NCBI RefSeq assembly: GCF_900099815.1
Contig: NZ_FNCW01000005.1
Location: 212,210-276,209 of the forward strand
DNA from: Psychroflexus sediminis
GTDB taxonomy: Bacteria; Bacteroidota; Bacteroidia; Flavobacteriales; Flavobacteriaceae
Reading direction: 5' to 3'
DNA: 64,000 nt
The position numbers and the translations under genes were made by a program. Every line of letters begins with the position of its first letter. Position 1 is the first letter of the stretch. Below are positions 55,152 to 63,726 of the stretch, piece after piece. The notes below the pieces were generated by a model. The model did no database searches. It had not been told where the DNA came from and saw nothing but the letters and a program-made list of their open reading frames with translations.

Positions 55152-56318
55152 TTAGGTCGCAGGCTTATAGTCTTTATTATCGATCACCATTTTGGCTATG
55201 ATTTCTTTTAAGATCTCTGAGGTTCCGCCACCAATTGGGCCTAATCGGCTATCTCTGAACATTCTTGCCAAGGGGTAATCTTCAACATAACCATAGCCTC
55301 CGAGCATTTGCAGGCAATCGTAAATAACCTCATCAGCAATCTTAGTCGACAGTAATTTGGACATCGTCGCTTCTTTTACCACATACTCCCCCTCATCCAG
55401 ACGCTTGGCTGTTGTATAATTAAAGGCCTTGGCCATTTCAACTTCACTGCTTCGTTCAGCAATCTTATGTCTCAGAGCCTGAAACTTATCAATAGTCTGA
55501 CCAAAAGCTTCACGTTCTGACATGTACTGAATCGCATATTCCAGAGCATATTCTGCTCTTGCGTGTGCATTCACACCCATAATCAATCGCTCCAGGGCAA
55601 AGTGCTGCATAATGTATGGAAACCCCTGATTGCGCTCTCCCATCAGGTGAGATTTCGGAATCTCCACATTGTCAAAAGCCAATTCTGCAGTATCGGAAGC
55701 TCTCCAGCCTAGTTTATTGAGTTTTGTTGCTGAAATACCCGGGGTATCTCTGTCTACAATAAAAATACTCATGCCTTTCCCGCCTTTCTCCGGAGCTGTT
55801 TTGGCTGCAACAACCAGATAATCTGAATAAACGCCGTTGGTGATAAAGGTTTTGGAGCCATTGATGACAAAAGAATCCTCTTTTTCCACAGCGGTCGTTT
55901 TCATTCCTGCCACATCCGAACCTCCAAAAGGCTCTGTGATGCAAAGACATCCAATCATATCTCCACTTATAGAAGCCGATAAATATTTTTCTTTGATTTC
56001 TTCACTGCCTTCTTTATTGACGTGGGTCATCGCCAAATAGGCGTGAGCCCATATAGCTGCTGCAAAGCCTCCTGAGTTGATCTTTTGAAGCTCTTCTAAA
56101 AAAATGATGGTATAAAACAGGTCTAAATCTAAACCGCCGTACTTTTCAGGATAAGCTAAACCGAAGTAGCCCATATCACCGAATTTCTTCCAAATAAACC
56201 GCTCAATAGTTCCTTCCTCTTCCCATTTGTCTATGTGCGGGACAACTTCCTTCTGAAGAAATTCCTGTAAACTTTTTCTGAACATGTCATGTTCTTCGCT
56301 AAAATACATATGATTCAT
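55152..56318 (-). CDS. Acyl-CoA dehydrogenase
   Basis: FAD enzyme of fatty-acid or branched-chain acyl-CoA oxidation, 388 residues. It has CLCITEPFGGSDVAGMKTTA (FAD and substrate contacts), FITNGVYSDYLVV, ALERLIMGVNAHARAEYAL, MLGGYGYVEDYPLARMFRD and GGGTSEILKEII. In the last motif the Glu of the medium/short-chain class is Gly. The catalytic base is therefore probably Glu in ALERLI, as in isovaleryl- and long-chain dehydrogenases. The chain specificity is unknown. Confidence 0.92.
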   Translation of the reverse strand: MNHMYFSEEHDMFRKSLQEFLQKEVVPHIDKWEEEGTIERFIWKKFGDMGYFGLAYPEKYGGLDLDLFYTIIFLEELQKINSGGFAAAIWAHAYLAMTHVNKEGSEEIKEKYLSASISGDMIGCLCITEPFGGSDVAGMKTTAVEKEDSFVINGSKTFITNGVYSDYLVVAAKTAPEKGGKGMSIFIVDRDTPGISATKLNKLGWRASDTAELAFDNVEIPKSHLMGERNQGFPYIMQHFALERLIMGVNAHARAEYALEYAIQYMSEREAFGQTIDKFQALRHKIAERSSEVEMAKAFNYTTAKRLDEGEYVVKEATMSKLLSTKIADEVIYDCLQMLGGYGYVEDYPLARMFRDSRLGPIGGGTSEILKEIIAKMVIDNKDYKPAT

Positions 56319-56343
56319 ATCTGCTATATCTAATTTTTGAATA

Positions 56344-57228
56344 TTATTCTTTAATTTCCAAATATAATTGAATTCTATCTAATTTATACTTAGGAAAATC
56401 TTCAATTTTTGATAATTCTTCAAAACTTGAGATTCCTTCTCTCAGTTTAATGAAATTGACAATCGCTCTGGCCATTTCATAATCGAAATACGGGAGCTCG
56501 CTAAGTTCGAGTACGCTACTGCTGTTTATATCTCGCTTTTCGATCTCAACCGGAGTCTTTAAAACGATGCGCTCTTCCAGGTTTTGGATGACCTCGGCTT
56601 TCAGACCATAAACATCTTTCAACTGGATGATATCTACAAAACCACCCAGTTTTTCTCTATAAGAAATAATCCGTCCTGCAAGGCTTTCTCCAATACCAGA
56701 AACCTCGATTAAATCGGATTCTGTGACCAGGTTCAAATCTTTCTTTTCTGCGTAACTTAAAACCTGACGTTTGCTGAGTTTGGGTTTTCTATTTTCAGCA
56801 GCTAAAACCCAATCCGGAAATTTGAAGTATGGGCTGTATTCCGACATCCATTCATCAGAAACCTGCGTTACCTGCTGAAACTGAGCTTTAGAATTGATCC
56901 AGTAGCCCTGGGCCCTGAATTTCAAAAGTCTATCGATTTGCTCTACTGTCATCTCCAGCGTATATCCTTTGTAATCGGTTATAAAATTAGGATTAAAAGG
57001 ATAAATACTCCTCTGATGATCAAGGCTTTGTTTATTTTTTAACGAATCTACAAGGCGCTGAAGCGAATCTTCAACTTTAGATAAGCGCGAGGAATTTTCA
57101 GAAGGAGAAATAGAATTCAGGTTCCAGTAATGCAGTGCTATACCGAGCATCAAAATCAGACAAAACACAAAAATTCCGTTTCGATCACCTTTGGTGTAAC
57201 CGAAACGGAATTTTCTATTGGAATTCAT
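56344..57228 (-). CDS. Helix-hairpin-helix (ComEA-like) membrane-anchored protein
   Basis: 294 residues. The N-terminus is cytoplasmic and basic with one membrane helix (GIFVFCLILMLGIALHYW, near 18-36). A short helical region and repeated HhH segments follow: VEQIDRLLKFRAQGYWIN, DLIEVSGIGESLAGRIISYR, QLKDVYGLK and LSELPYFDYEMARAIVNFIK. Such proteins bind double-stranded DNA, and ComEA is the model. A role in DNA uptake is possible but no com genes are adjacent. It lies 9 nt after the AGCS symporter gene. Confidence 0.82.
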   Translation of the reverse strand: MNSNRKFRFGYTKGDRNGIFVFCLILMLGIALHYWNLNSISPSENSSRLSKVEDSLQRLVDSLKNKQSLDHQRSIYPFNPNFITDYKGYTLEMTVEQIDRLLKFRAQGYWINSKAQFQQVTQVSDEWMSEYSPYFKFPDWVLAAENRKPKLSKRQVLSYAEKKDLNLVTESDLIEVSGIGESLAGRIISYREKLGGFVDIIQLKDVYGLKAEVIQNLEERIVLKTPVEIEKRDINSSSVLELSELPYFDYEMARAIVNFIKLREGISSFEELSKIEDFPKYKLDRIQLYLEIKE

Positions 57229-57237
57229 CTGTTTAGT

Positions 57238-59313
57238 TTATTTCTTCAACACCTCTTTTTGGAAGATTTGACCAGACTTCAATTTGGACATATATTCCCT
57301 TAGATCGTCTCTGACTTCACCCGACATGATATATAAACCTATAATGTTAGGGAAAGACATCGCCAGAATCATCATATCTGAGAAGTCCAGGACAGCGCCC
57401 AAGCTTACAGATGCTCCTAGCACGACAAAGAATAAAAATATGACTTTATATATAATTTCAGAACGATTACTCTTTCCAAAGATATAGGTCCAGGCTCTCA
57501 TCCCGTAGTAAGACCATGAGATCATGGTTGAAAAGGCAAAAAGGAAAACAGCTATAGAAAGCACATAAGGGAACCAGGAGATAACGCTACCAAAGGCATC
57601 GGTTGTTAACTGAACCCCGGACACACCATCCACTTCATGCATACCTGTAAAAATAAGCACGAGTGCTGTAAGCGTACATACCACTACGGTATCGATAAAA
57701 GGTTCCAGCAAAGCCACAAAACCTTCGGAAGGCGGATGGTTGGTTTTAGCTGCAGAGTGAGCAATGGCGGCAGAACCTACACCGGCCTCGTTAGAGAAAG
57801 CCGCACGCTGGAATCCTACCACAAGAACCCCTATAAAACCACCTTTAAGGGCCGTAGGCGTAAAGGCACCAGTTATAATGGCATTGAAAGCTGGTCCAAC
57901 GTTTTCAATATTGATCCCTATAACAACCAGGGCACCAATAACATAAACTCCGGCCATAATTGGCACTACTTTACCCGTCACTTTAGCGATACTATTAATA
58001 CCCCCTATAATGACAACACCTACTAAAATCGCCAGGAATATGCCAAAATAGAAACCACTGTCACTGTCTAAAAACGGAATCTGATTGGATAAAATTTCGA
58101 AAGACTGGTTGGCCTGGAACATGTTCCCTCCACCAAAAGAAGCACCGATAGCAAGAACTGCAAATAATCCGGCTAAAACTTTTCCCAGCTTACCGAGGTT
58201 ACGCTTTTCAAGTCCGTACCTCAAATAATTCATAGGACCTCCAAAAATACGGCCCTCTTTATTTATAAATCTATATTTCACACCAAGCGTACACTCTACA
58301 AACTTTGAGGACATCCCCAGCAGACCTGCTAAAATCATCCAGAACGTGGCTCCCGCTCCACCAAGTGAAACAGCAATAGCGACACCGGCTATATTTCCTA
58401 AACCTACAGTTGCAGAAACAGCAGTAGCCAGGGCCTGAAAATGCGTGATACTCCCTGGAGCATTGGGTTCGTCGAATTTTCCCTTAGCCAGTTGTATGGC
58501 GTGTTTGAATCCTCTTAAATTGATAAAGCCCATTCTAAAGGTAAAAAATGCCGCACCAAAAATCAGCCAGATAACGATAAAAGGAATTCCTTTCTGTAAT
58601 GGAGTCCCGTTTGGATTGGTTAAAGCTACAGGCTCATCATAGATTATTTTACCAAATTTATGAGCGTTTTGAGCAATGATATCTTCTTTGTTATTGGGAT
58701 TGTAGATGTACTGTCCTGCAGGAGTAAGAAATTCTATTTCACCATCGACTTCGGCCTGTACGGTAAAAGCTTCTCCATCCACTTCAACAATAGCAATATC
58801 CTGGCCTTTTTCAACATGTTCATCTTCAGAAACCAGCCATTCTTTCAGCAAAAACTCACTTTCGGTATTGGGTTCCCACCTTGGTGAAAACAGGAGTTTT
58901 TCATCGGTATACACAATAGGGTCATATATCCCAATCGCTGCAAAAGGATCCCAAAACAAGACACTACCCATAGCATCTACCACAGGCTTAAAAGTTCCGT
59001 TGAAGGTCTCCACGATGGATTCCGGTTCAATGCTAAATGATTTTTCGACACTAGCTCCTGCTGCGTCGCTAACCTTTACGGAATACAGAATTCCTTCGGT
59101 AAGATCTCCAGCCGTATTAGAAGTTAAAGGAACTTCATTTTTAGACCATTGATAAGTGTAGGGAGGGGTTCCCCCTTTTACCTCCAAGTTAACTTGTGCA
59201 TCATTTATCTTATCTGATGGATTAATGACTGTTTCTTCAACTTGCAGTTCTTGTGCAAAGGTGAATGGAATAGTAAATAATAGGAAAGCAATCAGGGTGA
59301 TATTTCTTACCAT
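57238..59313 (-). CDS. Alanine/glycine:cation symporter (AGCS) fused to SprB-like and lipoyl-like N-terminal domains
   Basis: 691 residues from the ATG at 59313 (signal peptide MVRNITLIAFLLFTIPFTFA). There is an Ig/SprB-like segment (GGTPPYTYQWSKNE, about 45-95). Next comes a barrel-sandwich region (LVSEDEHVEKGQDIAIVEVD, then EAFTVQAEVDGEIEFL, about 155-215) where the usual lipoyl Lys is Gly. The AGCS transporter follows (about 240-660; QALATAVSATVGLGNIAGVA, GAGATFWMILAGLLGMSSKF, GVGSAAIAHSAA). Typical AGCS proteins lack the first 230 residues. A longer start at 59394 is less likely. Confidence 0.88.
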   Translation of the reverse strand: MVRNITLIAFLLFTIPFTFAQELQVEETVINPSDKINDAQVNLEVKGGTPPYTYQWSKNEVPLTSNTAGDLTEGILYSVKVSDAAGASVEKSFSIEPESIVETFNGTFKPVVDAMGSVLFWDPFAAIGIYDPIVYTDEKLLFSPRWEPNTESEFLLKEWLVSEDEHVEKGQDIAIVEVDGEAFTVQAEVDGEIEFLTPAGQYIYNPNNKEDIIAQNAHKFGKIIYDEPVALTNPNGTPLQKGIPFIVIWLIFGAAFFTFRMGFINLRGFKHAIQLAKGKFDEPNAPGSITHFQALATAVSATVGLGNIAGVAIAVSLGGAGATFWMILAGLLGMSSKFVECTLGVKYRFINKEGRIFGGPMNYLRYGLEKRNLGKLGKVLAGLFAVLAIGASFGGGNMFQANQSFEILSNQIPFLDSDSGFYFGIFLAILVGVVIIGGINSIAKVTGKVVPIMAGVYVIGALVVIGINIENVGPAFNAIITGAFTPTALKGGFIGVLVVGFQRAAFSNEAGVGSAAIAHSAAKTNHPPSEGFVALLEPFIDTVVVCTLTALVLIFTGMHEVDGVSGVQLTTDAFGSVISWFPYVLSIAVFLFAFSTMISWSYYGMRAWTYIFGKSNRSEIIYKVIFLFFVVLGASVSLGAVLDFSDMMILAMSFPNIIGLYIMSGEVRDDLREYMSKLKSGQIFQKEVLKK

Positions 59314-59464
59314 AAGGCTATTTTTGATTTGATATTTCAAAGGAAAATAATTGTTTAAAACCAACAGGATTTTAAAATATCCCGCAATATGCAAAAAATA
59401 TGGTTTGCATTCAAACCCTAAGCCTTAAAATCTTTAAGAGACTATTTTAAAAAGCCTAATACAA

Positions 59465-60142
59465 TTAACAGGGCTTGTAAGCACGCATCATATGGCGTTT
59501 CCCGGGAGGCCCTTCAATGATATCTACTTCAAAACCAATAGCTTGAAGAGCTCTTCTTGCAGTCCCTTTCACACTATAGGTCACGAAGATTCCCCCGGGC
59601 TTTAAGGCCAGGTAAAAGCTTTGAAAAACTGACTTTTCCCATAACTCCGGCTGCACTCGTGGACCAAAGGCATCATAAAACACCACATCTGCCTCATTTT
59701 TAAGATCCAGGTCTGAAAAGAAAAGCTTTTGTTTCTTGAGCCGAAAAGATTTTGAAATTTCTGACCAGTCTTCCCAGGGAGCCTGATGGAGTTTTTTAAA
59801 AACCGATTCGATATCCTCTCCATCGATTTTTTGATGATACTCCAACGCCTGCCTTTCATCTTCGCTTATCGGAAAGGCTTCGATACCCCGGTAGTCGATT
59901 TGAATATCAGATTTCTGAGACCATGAATAAGTTAACAAAGCATTGAGTCCGGTGCCAAATCCTGCTTCTAATACTGAAATCGATTTGGCTTGTGTTCTGG
60001 CTGTAAAATAATTCAGCCCGGCTTCGATGTAGACATGCTGACTTTCCTGTATCGCTCCATGCGTGGAATGGTAATGCTCATCCCATTCTTCCAGGCGAAT
60101 GGTTTTTGAACCGTCCTGAGTTGTGACCACTTTTCGTTTCAT
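59465..60142 (-). CDS. mnmD: tRNA mnm5s2U methyltransferase MnmD (MnmC methyltransferase domain)
   Basis: SAM-dependent methyltransferase for the last step of mnm5s2U at tRNA wobble U34. The 225 residues from the ATG at 60142 (MKRKVVTTQDGSKTIRLEEW) contain HYHSTHGAIQESQHVYIEAG, the SAM motif LEAGFGTGLNALLTY and DVVFYDAFGPRVQPELW. It is a stand-alone domain without the FAD oxidase half of MnmC. A start at 60160 would overlap the PspC gene by 11 nt, so 60142 is preferred. Confidence 0.9.
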   Translation of the reverse strand: MKRKVVTTQDGSKTIRLEEWDEHYHSTHGAIQESQHVYIEAGLNYFTARTQAKSISVLEAGFGTGLNALLTYSWSQKSDIQIDYRGIEAFPISEDERQALEYHQKIDGEDIESVFKKLHQAPWEDWSEISKSFRLKKQKLFFSDLDLKNEADVVFYDAFGPRVQPELWEKSVFQSFYLALKPGGIFVTYSVKGTARRALQAIGFEVDIIEGPPGKRHMMRAYKPC

Positions 60143-60149
60143 AGGTTGA

Positions 60150-60380
60150 TTAAAGATCAAATACAGAGGTTCGTTTGGTATAGACCAAATCTTTCAATTT
60201 GAGCCAGAAAGCCAGGGTCAGGTACAATCCAAAGCCAAAACCGAAGGTGGCAAATGAAATATAAATAAAAAAGATCCGTACCGATTTAGCTTTCATTCCC
60301 AGGGTATCGGCAAGTCGTGAACTCACATAGAATCCATGTTTCTCAAAAAACGTCCTTAAATTGTATATAAAATTTTTCAT
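60150..60380 (-). CDS. PspC-domain membrane protein
   Basis: 76 residues from the ATG at 60380, whose codon overlaps the DUF2851 stop (ATGA). It has RTFFEKHGFYVSSRLADTLG, then a membrane helix VRIFFIYISFATFGFGFGLY. This is the PspC pattern, a small inner-membrane family of the phage-shock type. No pspA is nearby, so a stress role is inference. mnmD follows 7 nt later. Confidence 0.82.
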   Translation of the reverse strand: MKNFIYNLRTFFEKHGFYVSSRLADTLGMKAKSVRIFFIYISFATFGFGFGLYLTLAFWLKLKDLVYTKRTSVFDL

Positions 60381-61660
60381 GCGTGTATTAATTCTAAACC
60401 TACCTGGCATTTCAAACAGCGATTCAGATCACAATAGTGTGACTTCAGCTGAATCAAAGCCTGACTTTCTAAAGCTGACCTGGCCAGTTTGGGTTTCAGT
60501 TGCTCGAAGCCTTTGGTTATGCTATTCATCTCCGGCTTCAGCGTGGAGATTATCGGATAGATACTCTCCTCAAAACTCATCTGACCTTTGTAAGAGTCAT
60601 AGGCAAACTTCAAAGGTAAGATCGTATTGATGATTAGTAAATCCTTGAAAGACCGACTTATTTTTTTGATTTTTGCTTTGCTTTTTTTACCAAAACTATA
60701 GTGCGATTCCCAGTAGCCTGAAGTCTTAGCCTCTAGTAAGTCGTATAGCTCGCGTTTGGTTTTACACTGAATAAGTTTGGCAAACACCCGTGGGGTTCTC
60801 GAATATAAGTCACAAAATTGCGATAACCTGATGCTCGGAAAATTGTCCGGACGCAGCCTAAAGTATTTTACCTGGCTGGTCAGGGGTATAGCCAACTGAA
60901 ATTTTTGCTCCAGGAATACAAATTCCTTCTGAAGGGTATTGACATAAGCCTCCTCACTTTCAGCAGGAAGCATTCCACACAGGCCAAAACACAAAGCTTC
61001 TAATTGAAGAGGGTTCTGGAAGCATTTTTGAAATACTTTAAAATCAGCTGCAGAACTCATCTGCATAAAAGCGTCTCCATTGACGTTAAGTCCAAAGGCC
61101 TTTGCCATCAGTTTAAAGCCCACCTCATCCCAGTTGTTATTGGATACTCTCAGCAAATTCAGAATAAGTTCGTTCTTATCTTCCAGCCGCTCTATGTATA
61201 AGCGTTCTAACCAACTGATGAGTTTAAACTCGTCGACCTCACCGAAGTGCGTCTCACAGTTGATCCACTTATCGTATATATTTTCAAAAAGCTCATGATA
61301 AGCCTGTAATTGGGAGTTGGATATGTATGATTTCAACTCCAGACAGGGAATTTCCGTTTCATCTTTTCTGAAAATGCTCATGTCATCTTCCCACACCACG
61401 TGCAAAATCACATTATCGTAAGCCGGGTCAGTTTCGTGATGATGGGCGTACCAGTCTGAAGAGCGAAGGTGAATTTCGAGATTCCCCACCCAATGCTGAC
61501 CACCAAGATTAATTTCAGCTTTAAAAAAATCGGGACCGGACTCCGTTTCGTTATGCAGACCCGTTTGTAATATCTGCAATTCTTCTCCACGCGTGGTCTG
61601 AAGCTGATTCAAATTCAGCTTTTTATATTTCCACAGGCTATGAAGAAAAGCTTCTTGCAT
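60377..61660 (-). CDS. DUF2851 family protein
   Basis: 427 residues, soluble, beginning MQEAFLHSLWKYKKLNLNQL. It includes SGPDFFKAEINLGGQHWVGN, EIHLRSSDWYAHHHETDPAY and NVILHVVWEDD, the DUF2851 hallmark. The HLRSSDW and EINLG elements resemble nuclease-like folds, but no function is established. The C-terminus has a Cys cluster (CDLNRCLKCQVG). It is translationally coupled to PspC and lies 1 nt after the SGNH hydrolase gene. Confidence 0.87.
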   Translation of the reverse strand: MQEAFLHSLWKYKKLNLNQLQTTRGEELQILQTGLHNETESGPDFFKAEINLGGQHWVGNLEIHLRSSDWYAHHHETDPAYDNVILHVVWEDDMSIFRKDETEIPCLELKSYISNSQLQAYHELFENIYDKWINCETHFGEVDEFKLISWLERLYIERLEDKNELILNLLRVSNNNWDEVGFKLMAKAFGLNVNGDAFMQMSSAADFKVFQKCFQNPLQLEALCFGLCGMLPAESEEAYVNTLQKEFVFLEQKFQLAIPLTSQVKYFRLRPDNFPSIRLSQFCDLYSRTPRVFAKLIQCKTKRELYDLLEAKTSGYWESHYSFGKKSKAKIKKISRSFKDLLIINTILPLKFAYDSYKGQMSFEESIYPIISTLKPEMNSITKGFEQLKPKLARSALESQALIQLKSHYCDLNRCLKCQVGLELIHA

Positions 61661-61661
61661 T

Positions 61662-62330
61662 TTAGAAGTTATGTATTTGTTCAGTTACTTTTTCTTTAAA
61701 ACTATCTACCCAAACCTTGTACTGCTTCCCGCTAGGGTGCAGTAAATCTTCAGCCAGCATAGATTTATCCGTATGCAAAGGTCTGCTCAAATCCTGGAGC
61801 GGATAATATGCTACATCATAACGCTGACTCATTTTTTGAATGTATCGGTTATACCGCTTCAATCGGGAAGATACTTTCTTTAGTTTTTCATCCTTTGCAA
61901 ATTCAGACAGGCTATAGTCTGGTATACCCACAAGAAACACTCCTTTTTCATCTTTCGAACTCAAAGCTATCGCTGTTTGCAGTAAGTTTTCAAATTCAGT
62001 TTTAAATTGCTTAAACGGTTTTTTCTGATACTGATTATTAACACCGATTAAAAGAGAAACCAGATCAAAAGAATTGGGCTTATATTTTTGAGAAGCGATG
62101 GAATCCTGCAGCTCATCGGTTCGCCAGCCGGTCACGGCAATAATCTCCGGATCCTGAACAGAGATGCCTTCAGCTTCGAGATAAGCCGTCAGTTGAAATG
62201 GCCACGATTCAGATTCAGGGACTTGCTCCCCTAAGGTATATGAATCCCCCAGAGCTAAATATCGCAAAGAGTCCTGACTAAAGGCTTGAGACATGATTAA
62301 AAGAATTAACCCAAAAGTTACTGATTTCAT
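61662..62330 (-). CDS. Secreted SGNH/GDSL-family hydrolase
   Basis: 222 residues with a signal peptide (MKSVTFGLILLIMSQAFS). SGNH blocks are YLALGDSYTLGEQVP (Ser), AVTGWRTDEL (Gly), SLLIGVNNQYQ (Asn) and EDLLHPSGKQY (Asp-x-x-His in DLLHP). It is likely a periplasmic or secreted esterase or deacetylase of unknown substrate, co-transcribed with the DUF2851 and PspC genes. Confidence 0.9.
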   Translation of the reverse strand: MKSVTFGLILLIMSQAFSQDSLRYLALGDSYTLGEQVPESESWPFQLTAYLEAEGISVQDPEIIAVTGWRTDELQDSIASQKYKPNSFDLVSLLIGVNNQYQKKPFKQFKTEFENLLQTAIALSSKDEKGVFLVGIPDYSLSEFAKDEKLKKVSSRLKRYNRYIQKMSQRYDVAYYPLQDLSRPLHTDKSMLAEDLLHPSGKQYKVWVDSFKEKVTEQIHNF

Positions 62331-62379
62331 CGTTTAAAATATACTCAAAAATAAGAAAGATTTTAGATATCAGAATGAC

Positions 62380-63282
62380 TTATAACAAATTCGAAATCGC
62401 AGGTTTTAACTGCGCATACCTGAACTGAAATCCCGTTGACAGGATTTTTTTTGAGCTTACCAGCTGGCTTGCCAGCACAATAGTTGCCATTTCCCCCAGC
62501 ATCAACTTGAGAACAAAAGCAGGAACATTGGGCAAAATAAGCGGCTTATCCAGTTTCTGGGCGATACATTCCGTCAATTCTTTATTGGTAACGGGATTTG
62601 GTGAAACTCCATTGAATACGCCCTCCAGTCGGTTTTCCATCACATGTTTAAACAGGCTGGCCAGATCTGAAATATGAATCCAGGATTGCCATTGTTTTCC
62701 ACTGCCTAAAGGAGCTCCAATGTATTTTTCGATGGGGTCTTTTATTTTTTCCAGAGCCCCGCCTTCGTCTGAAAGCACCACGCCTATTCTTATTTTTGTG
62801 ACTTCAAGCCCTAAATCACCAAGCTCATCGGCTGCAGATTCCCACTGCTCCACTACCTCTGCCAGGAAATTATCGCCTGTCTCAAAATCATCCTCCTCGT
62901 GGAATTTGGTCAATGAATCTTTATAAATCCCTACAGCACTGGCAGAAATGAGATGTTCCACCTGATGGTCGCGCTTAGCTAAAGCTGCTTTAAGCGTATT
63001 TAAACTATCGATTCTACTGTCTAAGATTGTTTGTTTGTAAGAAGAGGTCCAGCGTTTGGCCACACTCGCACCAGCGAGGTTGATAATCGTCGACACCCCC
63101 TCAAAACACTCCGGGGCTATTTCCGACGTAGAAGGATTCCAGTAAAAGCCCTGATAGTTGGCTTGAGATTCAATTTTAGAACGGCTGGTTGTCAAATAAT
63201 TGACAGCAATATCTTGCTCATGAAACAGATCCACTAAGGCCTGACCCACTAAACCTGTTGCTCCGGTAATTAAAACTCGCAT
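62380..63282 (-). CDS. TIGR01777-family NAD(P)-dependent epimerase
   Basis: 300 residues of the short-chain dehydrogenase fold. It has VLITGATGLVGQALVDLF (nucleotide loop), TIINLAGASVAKRWTSSYKQ, ISASAVGIYKDS (Ser and Tyr of the active site, without the usual Tyr-x-x-x-Lys spacing) and IRIGVVLSDEGGAL. The family is called SulA-like or YfcH-like. Its substrate is unknown. The C-terminal DUF1731-like part is present (NVPAFVLKLMLGEMA). Confidence 0.88.
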   Translation of the reverse strand: MRVLITGATGLVGQALVDLFHEQDIAVNYLTTSRSKIESQANYQGFYWNPSTSEIAPECFEGVSTIINLAGASVAKRWTSSYKQTILDSRIDSLNTLKAALAKRDHQVEHLISASAVGIYKDSLTKFHEEDDFETGDNFLAEVVEQWESAADELGDLGLEVTKIRIGVVLSDEGGALEKIKDPIEKYIGAPLGSGKQWQSWIHISDLASLFKHVMENRLEGVFNGVSPNPVTNKELTECIAQKLDKPLILPNVPAFVLKLMLGEMATIVLASQLVSSKKILSTGFQFRYAQLKPAISNLL

Positions 63283-63343
63283 AATTTATTTTTATCTAAA
63301 ATAGCCAGATTGTTCTGTCTATGCCTGGTGTTTAGTAAGGTTT

Positions 63344-63656
63344 TAACTAGTAATCAGTAGCTAGTGAATAGTAATCAGTAACAAGTAATCAGTAAAAAAT
63401 ATCAAGTCACTCACCACTGTTCACTCATCACTAGTATCTGGTGGACTCGGGAGTCAAGAGTCAGGAGTCAAGAGTCAGTAGTCAGTAGTCAGTAGTCATT
63501 AGTCATTAGTCATTAGTCATTAGTCATTAGTCATTAGTCATTAGTCATTAGTCATTAGTCATTAGTCAAATTTAAAATTCTTTATTCAGTATTCAGTATT
63601 CAAAGTCCGTTTATAGTTTTTCGTTTAGCGTTTATCGTGTATTAGGTAATAGGTAA
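63344..63656. repeat. Composite heptanucleotide repeat region
   Basis: Most of this stretch falls into uninterrupted 7-bp units of several families. 63344-63392: seven units TnnnnAG (for example TAATCAG). 63408-63435: four units CACTnnn. 63450-63568: seventeen units nnAGTCA, graded from GGAGTCA/AGAGTCA through three GTAGTCA to ten TTAGTCA. 63584-63602: ATTCAGT. 63608-63656: CGTTTAT-type units then two TAGGTAA. The gap 63283-63726 shows no gene. Confidence 0.9.
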
Positions 63657-63726
63657 TGGGAAATTTGGAATATGACCTTCCCTAAATAGCGTTGACCGTT
63701 TTGGTTAATATACTAATTGATTATTT

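Noticed and set aside
58706..59152. 148-residue plus-strand open frame opposite the N-terminal extension of the symporter
   Set aside because: The minus frame has a signal peptide, domain rhythm and continuity with the transporter, whereas the plus frame is Ser/Thr-rich and unrelated to any family I know.
63450..63568. CRISPR array
   Set aside because: Units are 7 bp with no spacers, and no cas genes lie nearby.
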